This document shows, one piece after another, positions 7,162-14,114 of a stretch of 35,152 nucleotides of DNA. Origin of the DNA: an uncultured Collinsella sp. (GTDB taxonomy: Bacteria; Actinomycetota; Coriobacteriia; Coriobacteriales; Coriobacteriaceae); the NCBI GenBank assembly GCA_902497065.1, contig CABVDH010000020.1, forward strand, positions 1 to 35,152, read 5' to 3'. The position numbers and the translations under genes were made by a program. Numbering within the stretch: the stretch's first letter is position 1; each line of letters opens with the position of its first letter. Below the pieces are notes generated by a model. That model did no database searches and had not been told where the DNA came from. It saw nothing but the letters and a program-made list of their open reading frames with translations.

Positions 7162-7461
7162 TTACGCCGCCTTAAAGAGACGCACCTCATCCTTTTCAAT
7201 GCTCTTGCGGAATGCAGGACGCATATGCTCGGGAGGGTTGGTGACAATCTCAACATCTCGCCCGAGCTCTTTTTCGAGCTCAAGGGAGAGTTCGTATAGT
7301 GTGCCGAACGTCATTGTTTCACCGCAGACTAGACGCAAATCGATATCGCTATCTGGCGTTTGCTCGCCACGGGCGAAGGAGCCAAATAGATATGCCTCGC
7401 GGACGTCGTAACGAGACAGCACACGAGAAACAGCAGCGGATATGTCGACAAGCGTAATCAT
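7162..7461 (-). CDS. MNT-domain nucleotidyltransferase (MntA-type antitoxin)
   Basis: A 99-residue minimal nucleotidyltransferase. The GS motif (Gly27-Ser28 in LFGSFARGEQ) and the metal-binding Asp39-x-Asp41 in DSDIDLRL follow the GSx10DxD pattern. The family pairs with HEPN ribonucleases, and MntA antitoxins AMPylate the HEPN tyrosine. Here the HEPN half is truncated (6991-7161), so the antitoxin is probably an orphan. The length is normal for the family. The ribosome site is weak (a GAG just upstream of the ATG). Confidence 0.85.
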   Translation of the reverse strand: MITLVDISAAVSRVLSRYDVREAYLFGSFARGEQTPDSDIDLRLVCGETMTFGTLYELSLELEKELGRDVEIVTNPPEHMRPAFRKSIEKDEVRLFKAA

Positions 7462-7539
7462 GTCTCAATTTTACTTACCGATTGAATGGAAGGCAATTGC
7501 CATGCGCCCGTTCCACAGGCCCTAGAGAGGGGCTGTATC

Positions 7540-7855
7540 CGGTAGTATGCGGCAAAATCAGAGCATGCCATGCACGAGAGAAGTCGGCAAAGCCTCTACT
7601 TGCGATTTCTTTGCTTGAAAAGGGCGGTGTGCTCGGGGGTTTGGGAATTTGCCGCGGACTTCCGTTTTGCGATTCCGGAAGTGCGGGGAAAACCGAGATC
7701 TGGCGACCAGACCCTGGTTTTACGCTTCAGCGACCTGCAGTTTTGTTCGCAAAAATCGGGTTGTGGTCGGGGGTTGCTTATTTTTCCCCGCACTTTCGAA
7801 ATATGGGCATTCTGGCAGCGATCCAGGTGCCTTATAACGCCATGCAACAGGGCGC
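7540..7855. repeat. Intergenic repeat R3, copy B (with internal duplication)
   Basis: It shares its left end (AGTATGCGGCAAA) and about 110 bp at its right end (7735-7855) with 6203-6390. Between these lies a more divergent extra unit (ACTTGCGATTTC, GTGCTCGGGGGTTTGGG, GGACTTCCG at about 7598-7672), so this copy looks tandemly duplicated. A 14-bp inverted pair AAGTGCGGGGAAAA/TTTTCCCCGCACTT adds a hairpin. The overlapping open frames on both strands are repeat translations, not genes. Confidence 0.65.
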
Positions 7856-7992
7856 AACGCTCAAAATCTACTTTGCAAGAAGCAGGTTCTCCTTGAGCTC
7901 GTCTCGTTCGACTAGAGAACTGGACGCGCTTTCGTCCGGCATGGCGAACGTCCTTGGCACAATCCCAACGAGCGACACGGTAAAGGCGTCAT

Positions 7993-8037
7993 TTCTAACC
8001 ATTTTGCTAACCATCATGGTTAGCAAAATGGTTAGAA
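7993..8037. promoter_or_regulatory. Long perfect palindrome upstream of the AlbA_2 gene
   Basis: Two 21-bp arms, 7993-8013 and 8017-8037, are perfect reverse complements with a 3-bp centre. Each arm itself holds two CTAACCA units, so the site has four half-sites. It ends 32 bp before the gene start, where an operator would lie. A shorter relative sits downstream of the gene at 9496-9518. Confidence 0.65.
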
Positions 8038-8069
8038 TATGGGTAGAATAGAATCGGAAGGCGGACAGC

Positions 8070-9395
8070 ATGAAATTCCAGGAAACAGAGACAGTCGAGC
8101 TGAAGGCCGTTGCGCAGGACGGCATCAAGAAGGAGATCGTCGCCTTTGCGAATTGCGGCGGCGGCACGGTCTACGTTGGCGTCGCCGACGACGGCGCCGT
8201 GCCGGGCGTCGAGGACGCGGATGCGTGCGCCCTGCAGGTCTCCAACATGGTGCGAGACGCCGTGAAGCCGGACGTCACCATGTTCGTCAGCTATAAAACG
8301 CTCGACTGCGACGGGAAGGCGGTCGTGGCCGTCAAGGTCCAGCGCGGCACGAACCGCCCCTACTACCTAGCGAAGAAGGGCCTGCGCCCCGAGGGTGTCT
8401 ACGTGCGGCAGGGTTACTCCTCCGTCCCGGCGACCGATGCTGCCATCCGGCAGATGATCAAGGAGACCGACGGCGACAGCTTCGAGGACATGCGCTCCCT
8501 CGACCAAGCGCTCACCTTCGAGTCGACGAAAGGGGAATTCGAGACACGAAAGATCCCCTTCGGCGCGCCGCAGATGCAGACCCTGAAGATAGCCTCATCG
8601 GACGGTCTCTACACAAACCTCGGCCTGCTCCTGTCCGACCAGTGCCCGCATACCGTAAAAGCGGCCGTTTTCGAGGGGACGGACCAGAGTGTGTTCAAGG
8701 ATCGCCGGGAGTTCTCCGGGTCCCTCATGCAGCAGCTCGACGAGGTCTACGACTACATCGACTTCCACAATCAGACCCATGCCACTTTCCAAAAGCTGCT
8801 GCGCGTCGACACCCGGGACTACCCGGAGGTCGCCGTGCGCGAGGCCTTGCTGAACTCGCTCGTGCACAGGGACTACTCCTTCCACGCCAGCACGCTGATC
8901 AGCGTCTACGACGACAGGATCGAGTTCGTGTCAGTCGGCGGCCTTCTGCCCGGCTTGGAGCTGGAGGATTTGATGATGGGCGTCTCTGCCTGCCGGAACC
9001 CGCATCTCGCCAACGTCTTCTACCGCCTGCAGCTCATCGAGGCATACGGCACGGGGATGAGGAAGATCATGGGGGCCTACGCGGGTGCGGCCTCTCAGCC
9101 GCAAATCATGGCCACGAACAACGCATTTAAAATCGTCCTGCCCAACATGAACTTCGCAGCAACGGCAGCGGAAACGCCTGCGGCAAACAGCAAGGAGGCA
9201 CCCGCTGCTTCTCATTCCCGAGAGGACGAGATCCTGCAGTTCTTGGCAGAGCACCCCTCAATCACCCGAAGGGAAGCGCAGACGTTGCTCGGGATCGGCC
9301 AGTCCACGGCCGGCCGCATATTGAAAGAGATGGTGGATAAGGGGCAAATCGCAAGGCACGGCGGAGGTCGCACCTTGCGATACGAATTGGCGTAA
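8070..9395 (+). CDS. AlbA_2/Schlafen-type ATP-binding regulator with C-terminal winged helix
   Basis: A 441-residue protein. Residues about 1-120 form an AlbA_2 (Schlafen AlbA_2) domain, with ETVELKAVAQDGIKKEIVAF and the glycine-rich FANCGGGTVYVGVADDG. Residues about 250-345 hold the RecG-like C-terminal ATPase fold, with VREALLNSLVHRDYS and AYGTGMRKIMG. After an Ala-rich linker, residues about 385-441 form a winged helix (SITRREAQTLLGIGQSTAGRILKEMV). Such proteins are usually annotated as putative transcriptional regulators or RecG-like proteins, and experimentally defined functions are scarce. CTAACCA-type palindromes on both sides suggest autoregulation by the winged helix. A GAAGG ribosome site precedes the ATG. 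No partner gene is adjacent. Confidence 0.85.
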   Translation: MKFQETETVELKAVAQDGIKKEIVAFANCGGGTVYVGVADDGAVPGVEDADACALQVSNMVRDAVKPDVTMFVSYKTLDCDGKAVVAVKVQRGTNRPYYLAKKGLRPEGVYVRQGYSSVPATDAAIRQMIKETDGDSFEDMRSLDQALTFESTKGEFETRKIPFGAPQMQTLKIASSDGLYTNLGLLLSDQCPHTVKAAVFEGTDQSVFKDRREFSGSLMQQLDEVYDYIDFHNQTHATFQKLLRVDTRDYPEVAVREALLNSLVHRDYSFHASTLISVYDDRIEFVSVGGLLPGLELEDLMMGVSACRNPHLANVFYRLQLIEAYGTGMRKIMGAYAGAASQPQIMATNNAFKIVLPNMNFAATAAETPAANSKEAPAASHSREDEILQFLAEHPSITRREAQTLLGIGQSTAGRILKEMVDKGQIARHGGGRTLRYELA

Positions 9396-9495
9396 CGATG
9401 TGTCTCTGAGGTAATTGCCCACTACGCCTTCCGTCCAGGCAGGCATAGCAAAAGAGAGCCGCGACCACTCCCCTCGATTCGATTCATTTCTAACC

Positions 9496-9518
9496 ATTCT
9501 AACCACCATGGTTAGAAT
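9496..9518. repeat. CTAACCA palindrome downstream of the AlbA_2 gene
   Basis: ATTCTAACCA (9496-9505) and TGGTTAGAAT (9509-9518) are perfect arms around CCA, preceded by a further CTAACCA unit (9490-9496). It repeats the half-site of the upstream palindrome at 7993-8037, about 100 bp past the stop codon. Confidence 0.6.
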
Positions 9519-9527
9519 GTGCCGATT

Positions 9528-9671
9528 TCCCAGAAGGGCTTGTCTCAGCACTGCGAAGTTGTGGAGCGTGACGCGGCTGGGGTAGCTGAGCTCTGCTATG
9601 GTGTCAGCCGTGCTGACACCCAACCCGGCGAACGTTTCGATGGTCTTCGCCCTTTGCCCTGCACTGTACAT
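9528..9671 (-). pseudogene. IS3-type transposase fragment (N-terminal HTH)
   Basis: The minus-strand frame reads MYSAGQRAKTIETFAGLG, then TADTIAELSYPSR, which resembles the N-terminal helix-turn-helix of IS3-family transposases (MYS..R.rAve.y...g.s...i..LGYPs form). The resemblance stops after about 45 residues, and nothing downstream encodes a DDE core. I see no terminal repeats. The fossil has lost over 85% of the element. Confidence 0.55.
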
Positions 9672-9831
9672 CCGAATGATCCTACCGGTTCTCTTTTGGC
9701 CCAGGATTTCCACCGCAGTCCCAGGGGGCTAGAAGGATAAATCACGCAGGGCCATTGCAGCGCTACGTGTTGAGAACTTGGCCAGCAACGAGAAGTTTGT
9801 GAAACGTTTTGTGAAGCGTAGCAGGACGAAG

Positions 9832-10605
9832 CTACCTCTCGGCAAAGGTACCCCAACCGCCGGCAGGAACGTCGACACAGCTTTCGAGGTAACTCTTCAT
9901 GATGTCTTCCAATGTGGGCACGCGTCCTTCGGCCATTATGCCCAAGGCATCCAGCACATCGAATACGGCGGCTGCGTCATCGACCCCGAGGAGGTCTTCG
10001 TTGCACAGGTCCAACCTCGCACCAAGCACAGTATACCCGTGCTGCACAGCGACCCTCGCAAGGGCATCGTCATCGGCAACCAGCGGGTGCCTTTGGATCT
10101 CGACAACCAGCCCATACTCTTCGCCGGGCTTTCTGGAATCAAGTTCGAACGCGAGCCCGATCTCTTGGACGACGAGCCACGTTTCGGCATATAGCTTCCC
10201 TGCCTCGTCCAAGAATAGCCTCGTCATGGCGGGCACGACATCCCCATACCCAAGAAACTTCCCGCAAAGAAGCGTTTTCGACAGGGAAGAAACCTTCGGA
10301 TAGCGAGACAGCCACGCCCTGCCCTCTCGAGTTTTCAGCAAGGGGCAAACCTCTTCGGGATTTCCAAGCATTTCCGTAAGCATGTAGAACCTGGCACAGA
10401 AGGCGGCGGCGGTAATGTTAATCCGAATGCCGGGCGCGTAATGGCTCATCGGAGTCTCGAAGCCGGCGGCCCTTTCATACGCGCCTCTGCACTCGGCACG
10501 CATACCAAGCAAGGCGTAGCACAGGCTCATCTCGAGATAGGGATATCCGAGGGACGGTTGCTTGTTGAGCGTAGCGAGGCGCTCTTCGGCAATCGAGAGC
10601 TGCAT
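9832..10605 (-). pseudogene. Uncharacterised helical-repeat protein, probably 5'-truncated
   Basis: Up to 257 codons are open. The sequence is helix-rich with a TPR-like feel at the front (YLEMSLCYALLGMRAECRGAYERAA), and I cannot name a family. The first ATG has no ribosome site and abuts, out of frame, the N-terminal coding part of a phage-type gene (10606-10747). The protein seems to start in mid-domain. Both facts point to a deletion or recombination junction near 10605 that removed its start. If a distant promoter and an internal start were used, it might still be expressed. No partner is visible. Confidence 0.5.
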
Positions 10606-10747
10606 TGACCCAAAAACGTGGGTCAGCCGTTGCCAATGTCGGCTGATTGTTCAGCTCATGCTGTAGCTCTTTGAGAAAAACGAAATCGTCTTGCGTAAGG
10701 CTACGCTTGACGTAAGCGCGGTCTTCGCGATCAACCGATGCTGTCAT
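10606..10747 (-). pseudogene. 5' fragment of a phage-type gene
   Basis: The ATG at 10747 opens a frame reading FLKELQHELNNQP and TADPRFWV, a motif I recall from the N-terminus of small phage proteins in related bacteria. After RFWV the frame continues only into sequence that encodes a different protein in another frame (9832-10605). It ends at 10475, where the residues are low quality and Arg-rich. The frame overlaps the stop of the zinc-ribbon gene upstream by 17 bp. It is interpreted as a gene cut off at the element junction. Confidence 0.55.
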
Positions 10748-10895
10748 TTCTCTTCACCTCCTTCTCGTTCTTCTTCGTCTCCCTGCACTTCCAGCAGGCT
10801 TCGCTGTCCTTGATGAACCAGTCCAGATTTCGCTCGATGCCGCAGTAAGGGCACGTGTGCTTTCGGACTTTGTTGACATAGCTCCCGTAAGGCAT
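10731..10895 (-). CDS. Small zinc-ribbon protein (54 aa)
   Basis: A short gene with ATG at 10895 and an AAAGGAG ribosome site. It encodes CPYCG (residues 15-19) and CWKC (about residues 34-37), two CxxC knuckles about 16 residues apart that would bind one zinc ion, followed by a Lys/Glu-rich tail. Such proteins are common in phage early regions and may bind nucleic acid, but function is unknown. Its stop overlaps the start of the next gene. Confidence 0.65.
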   Translation of the reverse strand: MPYGSYVNKVRKHTCPYCGIERNLDWFIKDSEACWKCRETKKNEKEVKRNDSIG

Positions 10896-10908
10896 CGCCA
10901 ACGCTCCT

Positions 10909-10974
10909 TTGTTGAAAACTTTGCTATTGTTGAAAACTTGTTGAAAGCCTGTTGATAACTACTGCTGAAGACTT
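10909..10974. repeat. Iteron-like repeat array
   Basis: Five related units of consensus TTGTTGAAAACTT lie at 10909-10921, 10927-10939, 10938-10950, 10949-10961 and 10962-10974. The middle three are spaced 11 bp apart, in phase with the DNA helix. The block is AT-rich, lies between the zinc ribbon and the DUF4373-type gene, and is followed by hairpins at 11041-11122. Direct phased repeats beside a replication gene suggest an origin or initiator-binding site. Confidence 0.5.
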
Positions 10975-11040
10975 GAAAACAGGCTTTGGAATCGCTCGAA
11001 AAACGAATCGATCAAGAAAGAAGAAGCAAGAAAGAAGAAC

Positions 11041-11122
11041 CTTGCTTGTAAGTCAACATAACAAGCAAGTGCGGGTTTTTGGCTTTGGGTTTGGGTTTTA
11101 TGACCCAAACCCAAAAACCCGC
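11041..11122. repeat. Two nested-type hairpins in the 10896-11225 gap
   Basis: The first is CTTGCTTGT (11041-11049) with ACAAGCAAG (11061-11069). The second spans 11071-11122, with arms starting GCGGGTTTTTGG and ending CCAAAAACCCGC, a 4-5 base bulge and loop TTTATG. I see no gene in the gap. These may be part of the element's replication region or a transcript end. Confidence 0.5.
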
Positions 11123-11225
11123 TTCTGTACTGTTATGTTATGTATTGTTAGGCTTAGCCCAACCTAAAACCGATGGTTTCGCGCTGGTTTCAATCCGCAA
11201 CAACACAAACATACGCTCTGACCTG

Positions 11226-11672
11226 CTAGTTTGGCGGGTTTTCCTGCTTCTTTTTCGGCCTGCCGCCCTTGGCTCCGTTGACGCGCTGCTTGCCAAAATA
11301 AAGGGCGTTTTTGCACATCCTCTCGCTCTCGATTCGGCCTTTTCCGTCTCTAACGAGCAAGCCGATCTCAAGCAGGCAGTCGATGAAATCTTGTGTCTCG
11401 GCGATGCTCACCGTCTCGTCGAACGCCCCCATCGAGCGCATACCGATTGCGCCGGCTAGAATGAGCCAGTCTTCATCGGTTTCCACCGCAATTGAGTGGT
11501 GCTTGGTGCTCGCCAGAAGCTCGCAGAGCCGCCAGTAAGCGCCGTAGCCCTCGTTACCGCGACGCATGAGCAGCCGTTGGCATTTGATGTCCCGCTGCGC
11601 GTTAGCGTCGTGCTGAAACCACGCCATTGGTTCCTGCGCCTGATCGTGCACGTCTTTAGGAATCGCCGTCAT
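11226..11672 (-). CDS. DUF4373-like (Lin1244/Lin1753-type) replication protein
   Basis: A 148-residue protein from the ATG 8 bases past a GGAGG ribosome site. Residues about 10-95 (WFQHDANAQRDIKCQRLLMR, then GYGAYWRLCELLAS) match the N-terminal domain found in phage and plasmid replication initiators (DUF4373/Lin1244-Lin1753). The C-terminus ends in a Lys-rich GAKGGRPKKKQ segment, as in such proteins. It lies just upstream, in the transcription direction, of the iteron array, fitting an initiator or replisome-organiser role. It is shorter than full initiators and lacks a DnaB/DnaC partner nearby. Confidence 0.7.
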   Translation of the reverse strand: MTAIPKDVHDQAQEPMAWFQHDANAQRDIKCQRLLMRRGNEGYGAYWRLCELLASTKHHSIAVETDEDWLILAGAIGMRSMGAFDETVSIAETQDFIDCLLEIGLLVRDGKGRIESERMCKNALYFGKQRVNGAKGGRPKKKQENPPN

Positions 11673-11922
11673 CGTCATCACCTCCCGCCGTTAATCCATC
11701 GCTTGTCCCCTGCTGGTGCCAGCCGTCCCAAAGGCACTTGCCAACCTCGCGGCAATTAGTCCAGACGGTCGTTCCGCGAAAGCCACACGCGCTCTTGGGC
11801 TTTTCGCCGTGCTCGAGTAGATGAAGCTCGAACTGACATTGCCCGGGCGTTGGCATCGGCTGCTCACCAAAAAGATCGAGCGCCAGCTGCTCAGCGCTTT
11901 GTAAGCTGCTGCGCATATGCAT
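11656..11922 (-). CDS. Hypothetical small protein with Cys cluster
   Basis: Up to 88 residues. The last third holds four Cys (GQC, SAC, TNC, GKC) mixed with Trp/Trp, which could bind a metal, then an acidic Asp run. It overlaps the next gene's start by 17 bp and the previous gene's end by 32 bp, typical of packed phage early genes. The start could be either of two nearby ATGs at 11922 or 11916. Unknown function. Confidence 0.6.
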   Translation of the reverse strand: MHMRSSLQSAEQLALDLFGEQPMPTPGQCQFELHLLEHGEKPKSACGFRGTTVWTNCREVGKCLWDGWHQQGTSDGLTAGGDDDDGDS

Positions 11923-12160
11923 TGCACGCCGATTTGGTCATCAGATGGACAAACATGTCGGGTGTCATATCGTTGAGCTTGTCGCTCTCGAGTATGTCTT
12001 TCATGGCTACAATGGGTGTCCCCATGAAACAGAAAGCCAGGTCGGTATCAAGCTCGACGCTCTCGTTGCTCTTGGGGTTGAAGAGCGTAATGGTGCCGTC
12101 GACACCGCTGATATACTCGGCAACGGAATCGAGGAACTTGATTGCTTCCTTACGCTTCAT
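11891..12160 (-). CDS. Hypothetical phage-type protein
   Basis: An 89-residue protein from the ATG that follows AAGGAG by 8 bases; an upstream in-frame ATG at 12178 lacks a site. The sequence (MKRKEAIKFLDSVAEYISGV) looks like a small alpha/beta protein with no recognised motif. It sits inside a run of overlapping leftward genes. Unknown function. Confidence 0.6.
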   Translation of the reverse strand: MKRKEAIKFLDSVAEYISGVDGTITLFNPKSNESVELDTDLAFCFMGTPIVAMKDILESDKLNDMTPDMFVHLMTKSACNAYAQQLTKR

Positions 12161-12551
12161 GATTGTTCTCCTTGTCATAGATGGAATTGCGAAGCTTGAT
12201 GTTTAGCTTCGGATGCCGCTTTAGAAGCCAACGGGCTAGAAGCGGCGTATCCGTGTTGTTAATGCCGTAGACATGCTCAACGCCGTTGCCGTCAACAAAC
12301 GGCACGCCGACGAGCTTGACGCTACCCTCGTAACGCTGTTTCTCAATGAGGTACTTGGCGCTTACCCGGATGCCGCGCTGGTCGATTGCGAGCGCCGTAA
12401 GCTCGATCTGCCGCAGCGCCCTTGGATTGAGGTCGCACCAGAGCTTGAACAGCTCCTGCCGGTCTTGCAGCTTGAGCGGCACCGGGTACATTGCCAACCG
12501 CTCCTGCCGCATCACCGATTCGAGCGGCTGGGTGTAATCGTCAACATCCAT
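12150..12551 (-). CDS. Hypothetical phage-type protein
   Basis: A 133-residue protein from an ATG 4 bases past AAGGAAG. The middle (ELFKLWCDLNPRALRQIELTA, then GIRVSAKYLIEKQRYE) resembles small uncharacterised proteins of actinobacterial phages that are rich in Leu/Arg helices. No catalytic motif is visible. It overlaps both neighbours slightly, implying translational coupling. Unknown function. Confidence 0.6.
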   Translation of the reverse strand: MDVDDYTQPLESVMRQERLAMYPVPLKLQDRQELFKLWCDLNPRALRQIELTALAIDQRGIRVSAKYLIEKQRYEGSVKLVGVPFVDGNGVEHVYGINNTDTPLLARWLLKRHPKLNIKLRNSIYDKENNHEA

Positions 12552-12747
12552 GGCGCTTCCTTGCTTCGCGGCTCATAAAGCGCCTGAACGCCACCTCTGC
12601 GACCTCTCGCGGTGCCGATGGCGGCACGGGCAGTCTGTGGCGCGTGCGAACGTCTCCCGCGCCGCTCACGCCCGGTCTGCGGGCTTCCTCGATGATCAGC
12701 CGCGCGACCCAGAAACCGTTCGCGTCACGGTCGAGATAGCCCTTCAT
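12541..12747 (-). CDS. Hypothetical basic protein
   Basis: A 68-residue Arg-rich protein from the ATG that overlaps the preceding gene's stop (ATGA). A GTG at 12774 is an alternative, but coupling favours the ATG. The front (MKGYLDRDANGFWVARLIIE) looks like a beta hairpin, and the tail FRRFMSREARKRHGC is strongly basic and may touch nucleic acid. Unknown function. Confidence 0.5.
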   Translation of the reverse strand: MKGYLDRDANGFWVARLIIEEARRPGVSGAGDVRTRHRLPVPPSAPREVAEVAFRRFMSREARKRHGC

Positions 12748-13133
12748 TGGTCGACCATTCGGACGATAAACCACAGTTCAAGACCGGCAAGGACGAACGG
12801 TAGCCAAGGCAGGTTGCATGCTTCGGTAAGCCAGATAATGGCACCAGCCAGGGCGATGAGCAGGATTCCAGTTGCCGCTAGCACGGCAATAGCGCCGCAA
12901 AACCACCGCTTAACCGTTGCTAGTGGTGTAAAATTCTCGTTGTCATTACTGGTGAAGGTTTTGACATTGCCCGTGCCCGGTTGCAGCCAGGTGCGGGCGC
13001 TTTTGTTTCGCAAGCTTGCGTCATAGCTTTGACGCGCCGGCAAAATGCCGCCTGCGAAACATCGAGCTTGCGACATTTCGCACTCGTCAAAACCACGATG
13101 CAAACCGTTGGTTTGCGATTTGGTTTCATACAT
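12744..13133 (-). CDS. Putative small membrane protein of the element
   Basis: A 129-residue protein from an ATG behind GGAGGG. Two hydrophobic stretches (FCGAIAVLAATGILLIALAG and WLPFVLAGLELWFIV) would form a helical hairpin in the membrane near the C-terminus. The N-terminal 80 residues are polar and probably cytoplasmic. Phage early membrane proteins can act in superinfection exclusion, but nothing here decides that. Confidence 0.55.
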   Translation of the reverse strand: MYETKSQTNGLHRGFDECEMSQARCFAGGILPARQSYDASLRNKSARTWLQPGTGNVKTFTSNDNENFTPLATVKRWFCGAIAVLAATGILLIALAGAIIWLTEACNLPWLPFVLAGLELWFIVRMVDQ

Positions 13134-13150
13134 CTGAAATCCCTCCTTTC

Positions 13151-13231
13151 TTACTTGCTGAACATGTTGCCGACGGCAACGGCAGTTGCTATGAACAACC
13201 AGAGCGTCAATACATCGATAAATTCATCCAT
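13151..13231 (-). CDS. 26-residue membrane microprotein
   Basis: A tiny gene whose ATG overlaps the TAA stop of the Cro-like gene by one base (TAATG) and has a GGGGG run upstream. It encodes a peptide with the hydrophobic segment VLTLWLFIATAVAVG, one short membrane span, between acidic (MDEFID) and Lys-ending termini. It ends 17 bp before the next start. The overlap and composition favour a real coupled gene, but it is too short for strong statistics. Confidence 0.45.
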   Translation of the reverse strand: MDEFIDVLTLWLFIATAVAVGNMFSK

Positions 13232-13455
13232 TACGCGATTTCCCCCCATCCCATAAGCTCATTGGGACTGATGTGCGCAACTCGGCAGATGGACATGATT
13301 TTGTCTGCGCCTGGGATGTAGCCCTCACCGCTCTCGTACTTCACGACGGAATCTTTGGAGATACCGACGCGCTTTGCGAACTCATCCTGCGAGATATCGA
13401 GCTTCGCGCGGGCTGCTCGCAGGTTCGCCGCAAACACCTCCTTGTTGAAACCCAT
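13231..13455 (-). CDS. Cro-like XRE regulator
   Basis: A 74-residue helix-turn-helix protein (LRAARAKLDISQDEFAKRVG, then SKDSVVKYESGEGYIPG). The ATG at 13455 follows AAAGGAGG, whereas a frame start at 13476 lies upstream of that site. It is the first gene of the leftward early block and diverges from the CI-like gene at 13692, with palindromic operators between, so it is the likely Cro or early repressor. Confidence 0.82.
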   Translation of the reverse strand: MGFNKEVFAANLRAARAKLDISQDEFAKRVGISKDSVVKYESGEGYIPGADKIMSICRVAHISPNELMGWGEIA

Positions 13456-13489
13456 TACGTTTCCTCCTTTCTGCATTGAGCCGATATTT

Positions 13490-13655
13490 GGCTACTTACT
13501 TGTCAAGTAGCCAACCCGTATATTCCTAGGGTTTACCCTAGGAATATTAGCCAGCTGCTAATTTCCTTAGCAACTGGCTACGCACTATAGCTATGCAAAA
13601 TAACGCTATCAAGCGAAAACTAATAATTTCGTTGTGTATTAGCTAATTTCGTTGT
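13490..13655. promoter_or_regulatory. CI/Cro operator region
   Basis: Between the divergent regulators lie three inverted repeats: GGCTACTT/AAGTAGCC (13490-13512), a perfect 13-bp-arm palindrome ATATTCCTAGGGT (13520-13547), and AGCCAGCTGCTAA against TTAGCAACTGGCT (13549-13579, one mismatch). Two direct repeats TAATTTCGTTGT follow at 13624-13635 and 13644-13655, 20 bp apart. The AT-rich DNA around them can hold the back-to-back promoters. The arrangement fits a lysogeny switch. Confidence 0.65.
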
Positions 13656-13691
13656 ACTATGCACTTACGTTAGAAGAGAAGGAGACTAGCA

Positions 13692-14030
13692 GTGAACATT
13701 CGCCTTATGAAGCTGCGGAAAGCCGCTGGTTACTCGAACAGAGACGAGTTTGCCGAAAAGATTGGTGTGAACAAGTACACCTATCGATCATGGGAATCTG
13801 GCGCGGCAATGATGAACGCTGAGCAGATTTGGAATCTTTCCATTGCATTGGGCTGTTCCCCAAATGACATACTCGGTTGGAATGATGAGACTTGCGAATT
13901 TGATAACGTTGATGACCTTTCGTCTGACGAGCGCGAAATGATTGATCATTACCGCGAAAGTTCGCCCGAGTGGCAGCAAAACATCGCCATGACAGCCAAG
14001 GCAGCTGCAAGGGAATCAAAAGAAGATTAG
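13692..14030 (+). CDS. CI-like XRE repressor
   Basis: A 112-residue helix-turn-helix protein beginning with GTG, 8 bases past AAGGAG. Residues 1-60 (MKLRKAAGYSNRDEFAEKIGVNKYTYRSWE) are the XRE fold, and the C-terminal 45 residues are acidic and helical, without a LexA-like protease motif. It would therefore be a short repressor like those of satellites or mini-phages. It is transcribed toward the recombinase, as expected of a lysogeny module. Confidence 0.8.
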   Translation: MNIRLMKLRKAAGYSNRDEFAEKIGVNKYTYRSWESGAAMMNAEQIWNLSIALGCSPNDILGWNDETCEFDNVDDLSSDEREMIDHYRESSPEWQQNIAMTAKAAARESKED

Positions 14031-14034
14031 ACAT

Positions 14035-14074
14035 AAAAATGCCCCGCACCTATCCGCCAAGACCAGTGCAGGGC
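14035..14074 (-). terminator. Hairpin between repressor and recombinase
   Basis: Read on the minus strand, GCCCTGCAC and GTGCGGGGC pair completely (one G-U) around a 16-nt loop and are followed by ATTTTT. On the plus strand the same hairpin lacks a T-run. No gene reads leftward here, so it may be a decoy or an element-borne barrier against antisense transcription. It lies 41 bp before the recombinase start. Confidence 0.45.
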
Positions 14075-14114
14075 TTGCCAATCCGTTCAAATGAAAAGGC
14101 AAGGTGATTTTATC

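Noticed and set aside
7868..8167. A 99-codon minus-strand frame over the AlbA_2 operator
   Set aside because: It overlaps the palindrome and the start of a confident gene on the other strand, with no family match.
9258..9713. A full-length gene at the IS fossil
   Set aside because: Only about 45 codons resemble a transposase; the rest is antisense to the AlbA_2 C-terminus and unrelated sequence.
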